DNA of 64,000 nucleotides from Forficula auricularia (GCA_024734495.1 JALMQS010000099.1:67812483-67876482); one strand, 5' to 3'. Shown: positions 45,560-58,385, counted from the first letter of the stretch. The notes: generated from the letters alone by a model not told the origin. Made by a program: numbers and translations.

Positions 45560-46820
45560 ACATTAAAAAAAATTATTTTATGTTCTTTTCCAAAATATAT
45601 TCAGTTTTTTCTAGTTAGATTTTTACATTTTTTATACCTCTTCAAAATGTGATAGATCTTTATGCCCCTCGATAATAAATATTATACCGATATTGTCTCT
45701 TCGATATTGATATCATAAATTTGATATAGGTATTTGACTATCGATATTCATCCCTGTCGCGACACATAACATCTGGAAAATGCTGATCTATGATGTATAA
45801 TCTCTGAATTTCATTATATATTCTAGGTTTTAAAATTATTTTTCCGATTAATAAATTGAAAATACAACCGACATCTTTTTAAGACTAATAGGATCCCGTT
45901 TTTACGATTGTACGGAACCTTTAAAAAAAAAGGGACGGACACAATGAACAGGAGAGATCTGCCCCGTCTTCTGATGCCTATCAGTCTCGAATTAAGGATT
46001 TTATTTTCGAATAAATCTTCAAAACCCGGGAAATGAAATTTTCCATTCAATCAGGATAATCATGTTTTATTGAAAGCGGCTTGGAGGTTAACAAGCTGGG
46101 CTGCATAAATGCTCCCTTCTCGAAAGATAAGAGGAAAGTTTACGACTTTTGGCCTGGCTGCCTCGGCCTCCTCAACCGGACTCGAATTTTTGACATCTAT
46201 TACTTTTTAAAAAGCCACGTTTTTCTCTCTTTTATGTCCGTCTATCTCTTCTAATTATTATAAAACATCAAGCTATTTGAATGTCCCTATACATTTCACA
46301 AAGTGATCATTAAATATATAATATATATTTTATATGATAATTAATTTTCAAGAAATTTCAACCAAAGATATGCTTATTTTGGTAAACATAATGTATAATC
46401 ATCTTTTACCCATCTTATTGTTTCAATTCGAATTTTAACGAGTGGGTTTTTTTTTATGGAATCAAATATTTTCTCTATTCTTTATTATACATATACTCTT
46501 TATGTGATTTTTAAGTATTTATTAGATATTTTTTTATTTATTAATCTGTACCCACGGTGTGTGATTATTTTGGTTGGGTGTGTTCAGAATTTTATTGGAA
46601 CGAACATTAAACATATTTTTAGAGTGGGATTATTGTAAAAAGCTCGTTAAGGTGAATAAGTATGTATTTTTAATGTTCCAATTAAGCGTAAAACAGGATA
46701 GTTATTTTGCAGAGGGTCACATTTTTTGTGGGGTCATAAATACATAAACTTTTGTGACCATCCACCTACCCGCTTATATTTAATATTTTGGACCCCTAAA
46801 TAAATAAGAACTCTCTTTTT
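45560..46820. other. No gene; fragment of the CCGGCCAAGTGCG repeat's far end
   Basis: AATAGGATCCCGTTTTTACG and GTACGGAACC (45888-45922) look like the opposite end of the repeat at 3966 and 19888. A family B end fragment lies at 46751-46790. Confidence 0.4.
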
Positions 46821-46828
46821 ACATTACC

Positions 46829-47073
46829 CGAGGGGTGAACCGCGACCTAATATGCAGTACACCTACTTCCTCTTGTACTTCCAAATATTTCCAAGTAATT
46901 GCAAATATTTCCAAGTACTTCCAAATATTTCCAAGTACTTTCAAATATTTCCAAGTATTTCCAAATGTTTCCAAATAATTCCAAATATTTCCAAATACTT
47001 TCAAATATTTCCAAGTACTTCCAAAATACTTCCAAAGAGGTGTACACCTACTTCCAATCCCGGATCACCCTCG
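46829..47073. mobile_element. Family K MITE, copy 3, inside family B
   Basis: Ends CGAGGGGTGAACCGCG and CGGGATTGG-side CACCCTCG. Flanks ACATTACC / ACTTTACA are a diverged 8-bp duplication of the family B start TTTTTACTTTACC. The interior has about eight CAAATATTTCCAAGTACTTC units. Confidence 0.8.
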
Positions 47074-47620
47074 ACTTTACAATACACGGTATGGTCCCGT
47101 ATTGTAATCTTGGGTGAAGAAATTCTTTTTTTTTTGTTTCGTTTTTTTTTCGAAGTATTTCAAAAACTATATTGATAAAAAAATTGAGCTGAACCATGGC
47201 GCTTTTGGTCTACAAAAAAGCACAAATGAGTGAACATCGAAAAAAATTATATTTTACGAGATATTATGATTTTGTCAAAATGTCTGTTAGTATTACAGTA
47301 TTACCTTATTGCTAGTGATTAGCAAAGCAAGATCAAGACTTTGCTTTGCTCATCACTAATATTAATACTCAAAATCAAAATAATAATAATATTTTTCTTA
47401 AAAGTGATCAGGACTTTCTAAACACCCTATAGAAGACTTTACAAACACACCCTCTGCCTATATTAATTATTGATGAGCAGAATTGGTCTTGGTCTTGCTT
47501 TGCTCATCAATACTTATTACGTTACCAAATTTTGTGTACGCTCTAGCTCAAAAACTCGTGTGAATATCAAAACGAAATTCCACATTTAGATTCTTTATAT
47601 TGAGATTATAGACCAAGAGG
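47074..47620 (+). mobile_element. Family B copy interrupted by K3 and a MITE
   Basis: Continues ACTTTACAATACACGGTATGGTC, GAACCATGGCGCTTTTG and GTCTGTTAG, is interrupted at 47290-47515, then resumes TTACCAAATTTTGTG, CTCAAAAACTCGTGTGAATATC. Confidence 0.65.
47311..47512. mobile_element. MITE with ends TAGTGATTAGCAAAGCAAGA
   Basis: TAGTGATTAGCAAAGCAAGATCAAG at the left and CTTGGTCTTGCTTTGCTCATCAATA at the right are imperfect inverted ends. Inserted in family B. Confidence 0.6.
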
Positions 47621-48290
47621 TAGTAAACATTTTGAACGATTACTTCAGATGCAAATAAGAAATAACATATCCCCTACTGTAGTGTGATCAGCACACACAC
47701 CGAAAATGAAATTCTTACTCGCCGAATCCAGTCGATTTTAGGGTTAAATGACCACTAAAAATCTCAAAAATATTGTAAAATCAAGTCATTTCAGAATGAG
47801 AAAATTTGATTTCAGATCAATGCCAATGACAATACGTATTTACTATTTTATTCAAAAGCCAGAACGATACCCAAGTCGCTAAGGGGGGGGGGGGGAGGGG
47901 GCAGAACCCTCCAATGTGTCAGATTTAAATAAAAATTCTAGCCTTGTACGCAACATACGCTTGAATATAGGCAATCCATTCGTCAACTCTTCTTAAAAGC
48001 TGCGTAAAATTTAGGCTCTACCGTAAAGTAAATAATCATTTGGCAATAGATTTTTCCTTATTAATTTTAAAATAACCTGTAGATAGAAAATATGCCTAGA
48101 ATTAAAATCTCTATGACATTTCCTAATACGTTCCTGTAGTATAGAAAAAATTGAAGACCTACAAACTCAAAAAACTGGTTTCATTACTAGCACCGCGTGG
48201 CAAAAGATATGTTTGCAAAACTACCAAAAAATCTAAAAGATGCCAAGTGTATAAAGGAGTACGGCTAAAAAAGATCAAGGTCCATATCTC
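47620..48290. other. No gene; G tract
   Basis: A G run lies at 47883-47901. 48195-48280 weakly resembles the C-terminal end of LINE proteins (LPKNLKDAKC in one frame) but with stops; not called. Confidence 0.35.
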
Positions 48291-48295
48291 GTATA

Positions 48296-49672
48296 TTTTT
48301 TACTTTATCACACAGAGTATGGTCAATTATTGTAATAGTGCATGAAAAAGTGTTTTTGTTCTTCTTTTTTACCAAATATCTCAAAAACAAGATAAACTAT
48401 TTGATTAAAAAAAATTGAGCGAAACCATAGCATTTCGCTCTAGAAAAAAGCTCTAATAAGTGAACACCGATAAAATTATATTTTTCGAGATAATAATTGT
48501 TTTGTCAAAATGTCTGTTAGTCTGTTAGTCTGTGAGTTACTAACTTTTTGTGGACGAGCTAGCTCAAAAAAATTTTTAAGAAAAAAATAAAACCGACTTT
48601 AAAAAAATTAAATGCAACAAAGAAAATACACTAAAAGGTATAAAATAATTATTATCTTATTTAGTTACAACTAAACGACGAAATATTAACATGAAATTAC
48701 TTTTTGAAGTCGGTGCCAAACAAACTATACTTATAAGCGAGCGTACCCACCAAACGTACTAAGTAAGTTCCGTCGAGTGCGATTCATAAAAGTTTTATGT
48801 TTGGCATCAACTTCAAAAAGTAATTTCATGTTAATATTTCGTCGTTTAGTTGTAACTAAATAAGATAATAATTATTTTATACCTTTTAGTGTATTTTATT
48901 TGTTGCATTTAATTTTTTGAAGTCGGTTTTATTTTAAATTATTTTTATTTTTCTCTTTTTAGTGATGTTATTAATAGTGATCCTATCATCAGAACTTGAC
49001 CAAATTAATAGTGCACCATCCCTAAGATACCCCCTTTCCAATAAAAAAGAATCATCGAAATCGGTTCATAAACAAAGAAGTTAGTCCTGAACAAACCTAA
49101 CAAAAAAGGTCTAATACCTACGAAAAAAATGGGACCAATCGGAACGTAGACTGGACCCAATGCAATTTTTTTCAAAATCGGTTCACAATTGGAGGAGATA
49201 TGAGGTAACATAGGCACAAAAAAAAAAAAAATTAGAGAACCTCCTCCTTTTTTTTGAAGTCGGTTAAAAACTAGTGTGAATATCAAATCCGAATTTCACA
49301 CTTAGTTTGAGATTAAGAGCTGATTAGATTTTGGTGCAATCGACCCAAAATTAAGGGGTGGAGGGGAGTTAAAAATTAAAAATCTAGGACGCTTGAGCAA
49401 ACTCAACCAAATTTTGTATACATAATCAGTGGGACCCCAGAAGTCTATAAATGCAAAAACTAACCGCCCAAAATGGGAGGGAGGGTCAAAAAATGAAAAT
49501 TTTGGCCATTTACCAAACTCAACCAAATTTTGTATACATAATCAGTGTGACCCCTGAAGAATAAAAATGAAAAAACTAATACCTCCTTCATGATTATAAA
49601 TAATTTTAGGGGCCAGGTTGTATGGTAAAGTCAAGTGGATGGCCACATCAGAGCACGTCAGCTTATTTTTTT
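48296..49672 (+). mobile_element. Family B element split by a family C insertion
   Basis: Start TTTTTACTTTATCACACAGAGTATGGTCAATTATTGTAATAG, end GGATGGCCACATCAGAGCACGTCAGC. The family B text ...GCTAGCTCAAAAA / ACTAGTGTGAATATC is broken exactly at 48560-49272. Confidence 0.75.
48560..49272 (-). mobile_element. Family C element, copy 4, clean insertion
   Basis: Ends AACCGACTTTAAAAAAATTAAATGC and, at the right, TTTTTTGAAGTCGGTTAAAAA. Inner inverted pair GAAGTCGGTGCCAAACAAAC / GTTTGGCATCAACTTC. Terminal block GAACCTCCTCCTTTTTTTTGAAGTCGG. The junctions within family B define the length, about 710 bp. Confidence 0.72.
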
Positions 49673-50845
49673 TGAATTTATTTTCATAATTTAATTAATA
49701 TCAAAAAATTGCAATTTTCTTTTAAAAACTGTTTTTGAATTTTTTTTTATTTTTTTAATTATTGCCTTCCACAAGCCTATAACCTAAACTCAAAACTTTC
49801 CAATTAGATTTCTTAAAAGTTTTGTAAAAGTGACAAATTGATTGATTTTAGCCGTAGTCACAAAACAAGAATGATATTTATAATTATCCTCCCCCCCCCT
49901 TTTTTTTTCAAAAAATGTCCCTCCATGTGGTTTTTATATGTTCCCCCTTGGCCCCTAACAAAAGACACGTGTTGTTTAAATTGCTGTGGGGTCTCTCCTT
50001 GTAATCAAAGCATTAGAGGCTCGTTCAGCGGCGCCCGCGGTCAAGTAATTCTCTTCCATTAAAATTTCACGAGATAAATAAAATATAATGTCTTATTTTT
50101 TGATAATATGCTAACGGCGTGGCCACATGCGATCGAGAAAGATAGCTGTAAAAAAAAAAAAGAAAAAGAAAAAGCCAAAGCATTGACCAAGCAAGCAGGC
50201 AGGCAGGCAACAGAACAGGCAGCCAGGGCCAGTACTATAGTACAGGCAGGCAGGCCTCCTCCTTGTAAGGCAATCCGCGATTCATCAGCCGACAACTTTA
50301 CCATACAAATAGCAAACTAAAGGAGTTCGATCCCACTCGGTTCAACTAACTCAACACTTTTAATTTTTTCTATTTTTTTTTTTAATTCGATAATAATTAT
50401 TTTTGACCATACATATTTATAAAATGTTTATGATCATTGTAAGTCTATATAAATACAAATCTATATAATAAAAATGAATTTCTGTTTCTTTGTAAGCTCA
50501 GATCTCTCAAATGCCTGGACCGATTTGGCTAATTTTTTTAAAAAATGTTCGTAATAGTCCAATTCAGGTTAATACGTAAAAAAAAAAAATTAGAAAAGTT
50601 GCCCGGAAAATTGAAAAATTCAGGAAAAACTAAAAAAAAATTCAAGTTAGCCAACATAGCTTGCCAAACAATAAAAGAACTAAACTAGCAAACTAAACAT
50701 GTGCTGGCGGCCCTGTTTGTCAGATTTTTGAGTCCCATTCATTCTTAATAGTTGTAACCACATTATCGTTGAAGAAGAATTTAATAATGCAACAAAGATT
50801 TAATAAAACTATTTTTTTTAAAGTACATTTAAAAACAAAAATTAA
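49673..50845. other. No gene; GCAG microsatellite
   Basis: (CAGG)n-rich stretch at 50194-50255. Overlapping open frames on both strands there are repeat products. Confidence 0.4.
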
Positions 50846-50847
50846 AA

Positions 50848-51724
50848 AATAAACTGCAACGGATCGTTGCTAAATTTTATTCAAATTCATTTGAAATATT
50901 AATATGTTTATTTCTTTATTATTAATCAGATCTCACTTGCAATTTGCAGTTCATGTTGACTTTAATTCAAAAATAATGATCGATTCTCATTTAACAGTCG
51001 AGGAATAACCATTCTATATTCGATTTTTGACGTTTCGGTTTTTATTGGTAGCCATTGGTGAAGACATGGAGGAATCGACTTAAAATCAAAAATAGCAATC
51101 GATTGTTATCTAATACTAGAGGAATAACAATTCTACATTAGATTTTTGACCCTTCGATTATTATTGGTAACCATTGCTGAAGACATGGAGGAATCGACTT
51201 AAAATCAAAAATAGCAATCGATTCTTATCTAATACTAGAGGAATAACAATTCTACATTAGATTTTTGACCCTTCGATTATTATTGGTAATCATTGCTGAA
51301 GACATGGAGGAATCGACTTAAAATCAAAAATAGCAATCGATTGTTATCTAATACTAGAGGAATAACAATTCTACATTAGATTTTTGACCCTTCGATTATT
51401 ATTGGTAACCATTGATGAAGACATGGAGGAATCGACTTAAAATCAACAATAGCAATCGATTCTTATCTAATACTAGAGGAATAACAATTCTACATTAGAT
51501 TTTTGACCCTTCGATTATTATTGGTAATCATTGCTCAAGACATGGAGGAATCGACTTAAAATCAAAAATAACGATCGATTCTTATCTAATACTAGAGGAA
51601 TAACCTTATTGCATTACATTTTTGATGTTTTGACTATTAATGGCAAGCTCTACTGAAAACTTTGAAAAATCGACTTAAAATCAAAAAGACTAAATTCTTT
51701 TATGATAAACAACTCAAGCTTGAG
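50848..51724 (-). mobile_element. Family A element, single-arm form
   Basis: Starts AAATAAACTGCAACGGATCGTTGC, has about six 119-bp units (51057-51640), ends AACTCAAGCTTGAG. Same single-arm structure as 25612-26712. Confidence 0.72.
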
Positions 51725-51959
51725 AATAAGAGAATTTTTTATAAATAGATTGTATATACTTTTGTGTCTAGCAAAATGAATAATAATTGTAATTTTCAAG
51801 TCTTCTTATCTATAATAATACCTACATATAATATAACTTTTTTATTTTCTCCTTAATGATAACAAGTGGATTTTTAATACATTTTAAATATTTCTTTCAT
51901 CTTATTTGTTATGAGTGTATATTGCAGTTAAATAGAATGTCAAATTATATAATAACTTA

Positions 51960-52800
51960 ACTGAATCGAAAAATTCCGAGCATTGATCGGTGTTCCAGGT
52001 AGTTTTAATAAAGTAATAATCCCACACCAAAAATAAAAATAATTTAAATAAAAATTTAGATTATCATTTAAAATGGAAAGAATGCATTTTAATTGAAAGT
52101 ATCTACTATTTTCTCAGCTCAATTATTCTTGGCGATTTTAGCTTGGTTGAACTCTAGATTTCACTATACTTTTTCGAGCTTGGCCTGTTTCTGTTCACAG
52201 AAGTGTTTTGGGTGGGAATTCTCTTCTTTTTATAAGCTAATAATGAAGATTTTATTTTTATTTATTGTTAATTATTATTATTATTTTTTTGAGAGAGAGG
52301 TTAATTTACCCTACAAATTTCACCGCTTCACTTTAGAGGCTTAGGATAGTAAAGTTTTCAAGATTAATTTTCCATTTTATTAATTCCCCAAATCATACAC
52401 AATTGCCAAAATTTAGCATTCTAGAGTCATTATATTTTTAAAAATGAAAATTTACCCTACCACTTCATTTTAAGGATTAAAAGAGAGAAAGTCTAGGTAA
52501 TTCAATTTTTCTTTTATTAGTACCCCAAAATTTACCATTATGCCAAATTTTATCATTCTAGAGTCATTTAAAATTTAATATATGTATTTATATTAGATGC
52601 AAATTTATTATACAATTTTCATCCCTTCATTTTAGGGGTTGAAAGAGAGAAAGATTGGATTTTTGTAATTTTACCTTTGGTTTTGTCCTAAACTTTACTA
52701 GCATGCGAAATTTCCAGTTCCAAACAATATGAATTTAATAAAACAAAATAGTGTCGAGTTAGCTCACCCTGAGTTAAGGGTAGGAAAATAGGTTGGCAAC
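51960..52800 (-). repeat. Family M copy, reversed
   Basis: Hairpin end CCGAGCATTGATCGG (51976), GCTTGGCCTG, GAAGTGTTTTG, then units with AAATTTAGCATTCTAGAGTCAT and CATTTTAGGGGTTGAAAGAGAG at a period of roughly 130-140 bp. Confidence 0.55.
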
Positions 52801-52857
52801 GGCCAAATTCCCTAGATTTTAGTTATTAAAAAAAAAAACAATTATGTTTAAATTTTT

Positions 52858-52905
52858 TTACTTTATCCAATGCGAAGCATGGGGAAAGTCTTGTAATTTT
52901 GTTTT
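52858..52905 (+). repeat. Family A left-end fragment
   Basis: TTTTTACTTTATCCAATGCGAAGCATGGGGAAAGTCTTGTAAT, then unrelated sequence. Confidence 0.65.
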
Positions 52906-55900
52906 GTATTCATTTCATTCAAATGAATGAATGTCTTGTATTCTTTTATTATTTAAAAACAATCAAAATTTTTTTTCTATTTAATCATATAAAAATAAAG
53001 TGGTAAAAAAGTAAATATATAGATACAACAAAACAGACAAATCATGTAATTTTAAAAATTTGAAATGTATTGAATAAGTGAATATTAAATTTTAGGACCA
53101 ATCTTCAATTAAGCGTAAAAAGAAATCCCAATTTCCAAATAGAAGAAGAGATACATCTTGTTTTTCTCGTTAATAAATATAAAAATGTGTTGGAATCTTA
53201 GCGTTCAGATTATGATGCTAATTTAAAAGAAAAAATATAGTAAAAATAAGGGATGATTTGGCATCAGAATTTAATGCTGACTCCAATCGTTTCGAATCTA
53301 ATTTTATTCTACGAAATAAATATAAACATTTAGCTATTTTATTAGAAATATCTGCTTTCTTGAGAATTTTTTTAATTTAATTTATTAGATATTTACTTTT
53401 AAAAAATATACCTATATAATGAATTCTTTTGTTTTATTCTAGTTCCGTGTTAACATAAATTAAAATTCTATATACATGTATATAGGTATATTTGACTATA
53501 TTTAATATTATATAAAAATAATATTATAAAAATAAATAATATAACTATTAGTTTTGAATTATTTTGATTTGAAACTCTAACCTATAAAATGTTTTTCTAA
53601 TGTAAATAAACATAGGGTTATCCCCAGAATAAAGGTTAAGCCATCAATTTCGGAGATTTAAATATAGGGGGTTAAGTTTGAGATCACCCTATGTTTTTTT
53701 TATGAAACACATTTCGAGATGTAACCCCAGGATGTTCCCTAGCATAGGGTCATCCTATTTTTATGAAACTGGCCCTTAGTCTGTCAGTCAGTGAGTCAGC
53801 CAAGTGCCAAAATTAGCTATATTCTCAGGTTCATATATTTCAGAATGTTATTTAAATTTGGTACTTTACGCAAGATGGATTACATAATTACATATGTTGG
53901 AAAGGCCAACTGCAATAGTGCTTGAAAAAATCTATAAAATTTAAAATACTGAAACAAAAATTAATTCGCCAGTTGTGACTCCGTCTCACAGTCGGTCAAC
54001 CAGATACAGACTTTTACTGTATGTACTATTGAAAAGTTAGTTAGTTATAAATAAAGTTAAGTTTGTGTGATCTAAAGCAGAAGGTCTTATTCACAAAAAA
54101 AGGTGCTGAAATGTTAACAAATAAACAAGTTGGACAAAAAATGATAAAACCAAATATTCAGGTTGTAATATAACAAGTTTAATTATTTTATTGGCAAATA
54201 AATAATCAGATGTTGTTTCAGTCAACAAATATGTACAAGTTAATGTTTTGTTATAATTGAATTCGATTAAATAGTTACAAAAAAATAATAAGATTGTTTA
54301 AGAAATAGATTCTTACAAATAAATTTGAATCTTTTGTTTTGTTTTTGTTTTGAAAAATAATATTACAAATAATACTTTGTTTAAAAATAGTTAATTATAA
54401 TTAAATAATAGTATGAGTAATATGAATCAATTAAAATATTAATTATCTTAATTGATCTGCGTGGGTTTGTATGTGAGTTTCTTAATTAATAATCGCTAAT
54501 TATTGGTTTGATAAAATGTTATCTAAAAATAAATAATAAATATTCTTATTAATAGATCTGGTCCATGGTTTAGAAAACAAAAGAGTTCTTATTTAAAAGA
54601 GAGTCAATAAGATTAGCTTTGGATAAGTTGTTGTATGGATTGTTAGTTTAATGTGATGGAATGTGTCTTTTAATTAAGATGAGCTGTTTAATGTTAAGGG
54701 AGATTTTACTCTTGTTAATAGAATTAGCTGGGTGAGAATAGTTCGAAACGAATTGATTTGTTAGGAAAAGAAAAACTGTGAACCTTGAAGCAATGGTTTG
54801 AGTCCCTGGATGGTCGATCGCTGCTGGCTGGGATTAATCTTGGGAAGAGATAATAGCAATTAAATGGTTCTTCAAAATGGTAACGGTTTATGTTCAATCC
54901 GATGATTGACCGCTTGAACGAAATTCCTAGGCGAAATCTTCGTAGGCAGTGAACTCAATTAATTAACTAAATCACTTGAAAACTTGTAAACTGGTCTCCA
55001 GCAATCAGGGATGAGATTAACTCAAGTAATATGTGTGGAAAGGTTCAACGTGAATCGTTTAAATGTTGCTTGTTTGTTTGTTTAATAACAACTGATTTAT
55101 TAAATAATGAGAAAGGAATAAAATATTAATTAGTATTGTTAGATCATGTGACCGGTGTCAAAGAGATAGCAATTAAGAGTTGAACTACGATTCACCCAGA
55201 GTAAGTCCGCCATTAACATAGGACCGCTTTGGCGTGTCCATATGTATAGTTTCAGCTCTGTATCTCCAATGGATTCCGAGCTGTCCCTGGGGATCGAAAC
55301 TGGTTCGAAATTGTTCATGTAAATAGCGTACAGCGTGTACGTTCAATGCTCGAACTCGTGGAATCAGGAAATAAGGACTATAGTTTTTAATGCAAACAAT
55401 TTATATTTTATTGCAGGCAAATATTTGCATAAAAAATATAGTCCTTATTTCCTGATACCAGCTTTAATATTTTAAAGTATTTTTAATGAAAAAAACTCAT
55501 CACGATGCACGATGTTTCGGCACATATTTCTAGAGTCGTTTTCAAGTTATCTGTGTGAAGTCTGCGTTTATTTTTCAACTAACACTGTATGCGTTTATTT
55601 TATCGACGAAATCGACAGCATTGTGTTAAGGAATTTTTAACATGTTCAGTAAAATATGTTAATATGTATATACAAAGATGTTAATATTTCATTCTATTAT
55701 AAAAAGAAGGGAAGAGAGGGCCGATACTTGTTTCTTTAAAATTCGGGTTTCCTTTTAAAGAAATTCGAAAGATGTTCGCTTCTTGGATTGAAAAGGGAAC
55801 CTAGCAGCTTATCTTTAAAATATAGACGATGCAAAACAGGATATTACTGATAAATAGGTAATAAATAGTTAAAAATTTTAAAATATATTCATATATATAT

Positions 55901-56224
55901 ATCTTTCGATATAAATTTTTTTAAATCACCAACTCCACTCGGTTAGAAAATGCCTTATAACATATTTGGATTCATTTTTAATTCATATCATATGACATTC
56001 CACAGGAGCGAACTCGTCTTGGATTATCTTTTTTATTTTTTACATATTCAGAATTCCCCGGATTGGTGTCAAATCAGCCATATTCATTTCATGAGAAAAA
56101 ATCCTCTATCTTATTATATTACCTATATAATTATTATAGATACCTACCCATTTTGACTAATTCTTTTTATTTTTTAGTCTCGCGTGAAAATTAGTTTTTC
56201 ATGTTTTAAGAACTCTCCAAATTT
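52906..56224. other. Longest stretch without recognised repeats or genes
   Basis: AT-rich. CATAGGGT words mirror at 53610-53760 (possible small MITE). An inverted repeat AGGAAATAAGGACTATA / TATAGTCCTTATTTCCT spans 55367-55459. 54750-55340 is less AT-rich and free of the window's repeats, but has no usable ORF. Confidence 0.45.
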
Positions 56225-56238
56225 CAGCTCGATAACAT

Positions 56239-56745
56239 TTTTACTTTACCATACAGGGTATGGTCAAGTATTGTAATCGTGCATGAAAAAACGGTTGGAA
56301 CTATTTTGATTAAAAAAATTGAGCGAAACCATGGCATTTAGCTCTACAAAAAAGCCCCAATAAGTGAACATCGAAAAAATTATATTTTTCGAGATAATAA
56401 TTGTTTTGTCAAAATGTCTGTTAGTTAGTCTGTCTGTTAGTTAGTCTGTCTGTTAGTTAGTCTGTCTGTTAGTTAGTCTGTCTGTTAGTTAGTCTGTCTG
56501 TTAGTTAGTCTGTCTGTTAGTTAGTCTGTCTGTTAGTTAGTTAGTCTGTGCGTTACCAAAGTTTTGTGGACGAGCTAGCTCAAAAACTAGTGTGAATATC
56601 GAAACCAAATTTCACACGTAGTTTTGGTCCATTGAGATTAAGAGCTGATTAGATTTTGGTGAATATCGACCCAAGGGGGGGGGGGGTTAACAATTAAAAA
56701 TCTAGGCCATTTGAGCAAATTCAACCAAATGTTGTATACAGGCGA
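56239..56745 (+). mobile_element. Family B partial copy with expanded 16-bp minisatellite
   Basis: Start TTTTTACTTTACCATACAGGGTATGGTCAAGTATTGTAATCG. At 56415-56549 the GTCTGTTAGTTAGTCT part, present once elsewhere, is repeated about eight times. The copy is cut at 56745 by the next repeat. Confidence 0.75.
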
Positions 56746-57002
56746 GGTACGTAGTGAAAGGAAATAAAATTTCTTTATATTCTAACAAATTTATTTTCAT
56801 GAAAAACTTGATTATAATGTTATTAATTGTAAAAAGAAAATAACATTCTACACATATATATGTACTATATTATGAAAATGTTTTAAGAGGAATAACTATA
56901 GAAAACAACTTATAAAAAAGGCATTCTATAAGATTTAAAACATTTCATTATATATTATTGGATAGTCATCATGGATAGTCATCATGGATAGTCATCATCA
57001 TC

Positions 57003-57895
57003 ATTATTGAAATTTTTACCATTCAAGGAGTTTTGTAAAGATCGAAATAAAAGTAATCAGATGGTGCAAGGTCAGGACTATATGGTGGATGTGGCAAAAC
57101 ATCCCAACCAAGCTCCAATAATTTTTGCCGAGTGACCAAAGATGTGTGTGGCCTTGCATTGTCATGATGGAATACAACACCTTTTCGATTTGTCAATTCG
57201 GCCCGCTTTTCTTCAACTGCATTGTTTAATTTCGTTAGTTGTTCAATGTAGACAACAGAATTGATCGTTCGGTTGGGTGGTAAGAGTTCAAAGTAGACAA
57301 TTCCTTTGTAATCCCACCAAACTGATAACAAAACCTTCTTTTGATGAATACCAGCTTTTGATGTTATTTGAGCTGGTTCACCTGGCCTGCTCCACGATCT
57401 TTTCCGCTTGATATTGTTGTAAACAACCTATTTTTCATCGCCAGTTATCAGTCGTTTTAAAAATGGATCATTTTCATTACGCTTCTTTAGCAAATCGCAG
57501 CTGTTAATGCGTTGCGTTAAATGCGTTTCTTTCAGTTCGTGAGGAACCCATGTATCGAGTTTTTGAACATAGCCAAGTTGTTTTAAGTGATTTTCAATGC
57601 ATGTATGTGATACATGAAGCTTCTCTGTAATCTCACGTGTTGTACTGTGACGATCCGAATCGATTATTGCTTTGATTAGGTCGTCATCAACTTCAACTGG
57701 ACGACCAGAGCGTTTTTCATCTTTGAGTGAAAAATCACCAGAACAAAATTTGGCAAACCAATTTTGACACTGCCGTTCTTTTAAGGCTTCGTCGCCATAA
57801 ACAGCACATAACTTTTTGTGAGCTTGCGATGCGTTTTCCCCTTTGTGGAAATAAAAAAGCAAAATATGACGAAAATGTTCCTTTTGATTTTCCAT
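57003..57895 (-). pseudogene. mariner transposase, one nonsense codon and frameshift, truncated
   Basis: The ATG at 57893-57895 opens a frame running to 57428. It has a first helix-turn-helix (residues 1-60, QAHKKLCAVYGDEAL), a second near residues 80-115 (TTREITEKLHVSHTCI) and the WVPHEL linker. After ITGDEK (first catalytic Asp) a TAG at 57425-57427 stands where the family has Trp; the same frame then continues to 57023. HHDNARPH supplies the second Asp and SPDLAPSDYF the third, with 34 residues between, the DD34D mariner signature. Near 57023 a one-base shift separates the LNGKNF motif. About 50 C-terminal residues are lost. Inactive; it would have cut and pasted mariner DNA at TA. Confidence 0.93.
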
Positions 57896-58078
57896 TTTTC
57901 AACGAACGCCAAACGAAAACTACGCAACCAATCAAAAAACTTTTTTTACTGATTGACAGCTGAATTGCCAACTATCAAATAACAAAATGTGTTTTACATT
58001 TGGACTACGCCAGCAAACCTAAAAATTCAACTGAAGCCATCTATGAGTGAAATCCGCAATTACTTAGTTGCCAACCTT
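57003..58078 (-). mobile_element. mariner transposon, 3'-truncated
   Basis: The right end on the minus strand begins AAGGTTGGCAACTAAGTAATTGCGG at 58078, next to TA. A leader precedes the transposase start (57895). The far end is missing: the coding region breaks at a 13-bp ATGGATAGTCATC tandem (56960-57008). Confidence 0.85.
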
Positions 58079-58385
58079 ATATATGATATATTCACTGATA
58101 TTGACATACTATATTAATAACAATTTAACACACAAAATACCTCCAGGTAAATAACAAATATGAAGATTTTTTATTTGATTTATTTAGGTTAATTTAAATT
58201 AATTCTAATTTGTTATTTTTATTACAACCATTTTGATTAAAATGTTATTAATTGTAAAAAGAAAATGACATTCTACAAGACATATGTACTATATTATAAA
58301 AAGCTTGGCTGAGTTCTTTTCTTCTTTTATCTTGAGAATGACATGTAATTAGTAATTTACTGTAATTAAGATTATGTTTTCCTTG

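Larger units (their letters stand above)
44640..45560. mobile_element. Family B internal-repeat block with a SINE pair
   Basis: Ends and units of family B (CCAAACTCAACCAAATTATGTATACAT) flank a SINE palindrome at 44705-45060. It continues as a 60-bp tandem array (45243-45482). Confidence 0.6.

Noticed and set aside
45269..45566. Repetitive open frames with CIHILWTPRRLEIQKL-type repeats
   Set aside because: They are the 60-bp tandem DNA repeat read in several frames.
46819..47175. Open frames with repeated SKYFQIFP-type residues
   Set aside because: They translate the family K minisatellite and run on both strands, so they are not a repeat protein.
48151..48345. Basic 64-codon open frame as a small protein gene
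   Set aside because: It starts in unassigned sequence and ends in a family B terminus. There is no conserved feature. At best it covers a decayed LINE end.
53970..55340. Solo LTR or LTR retrotransposon
   Set aside because: No paired direct repeats, primer-binding site or target duplication could be shown.
55460..55570. Possible further hammerhead (GTGCCGAAACATCG on the minus strand)
   Set aside because: The CTGANGA element is missing; only the GAAAC part fits.
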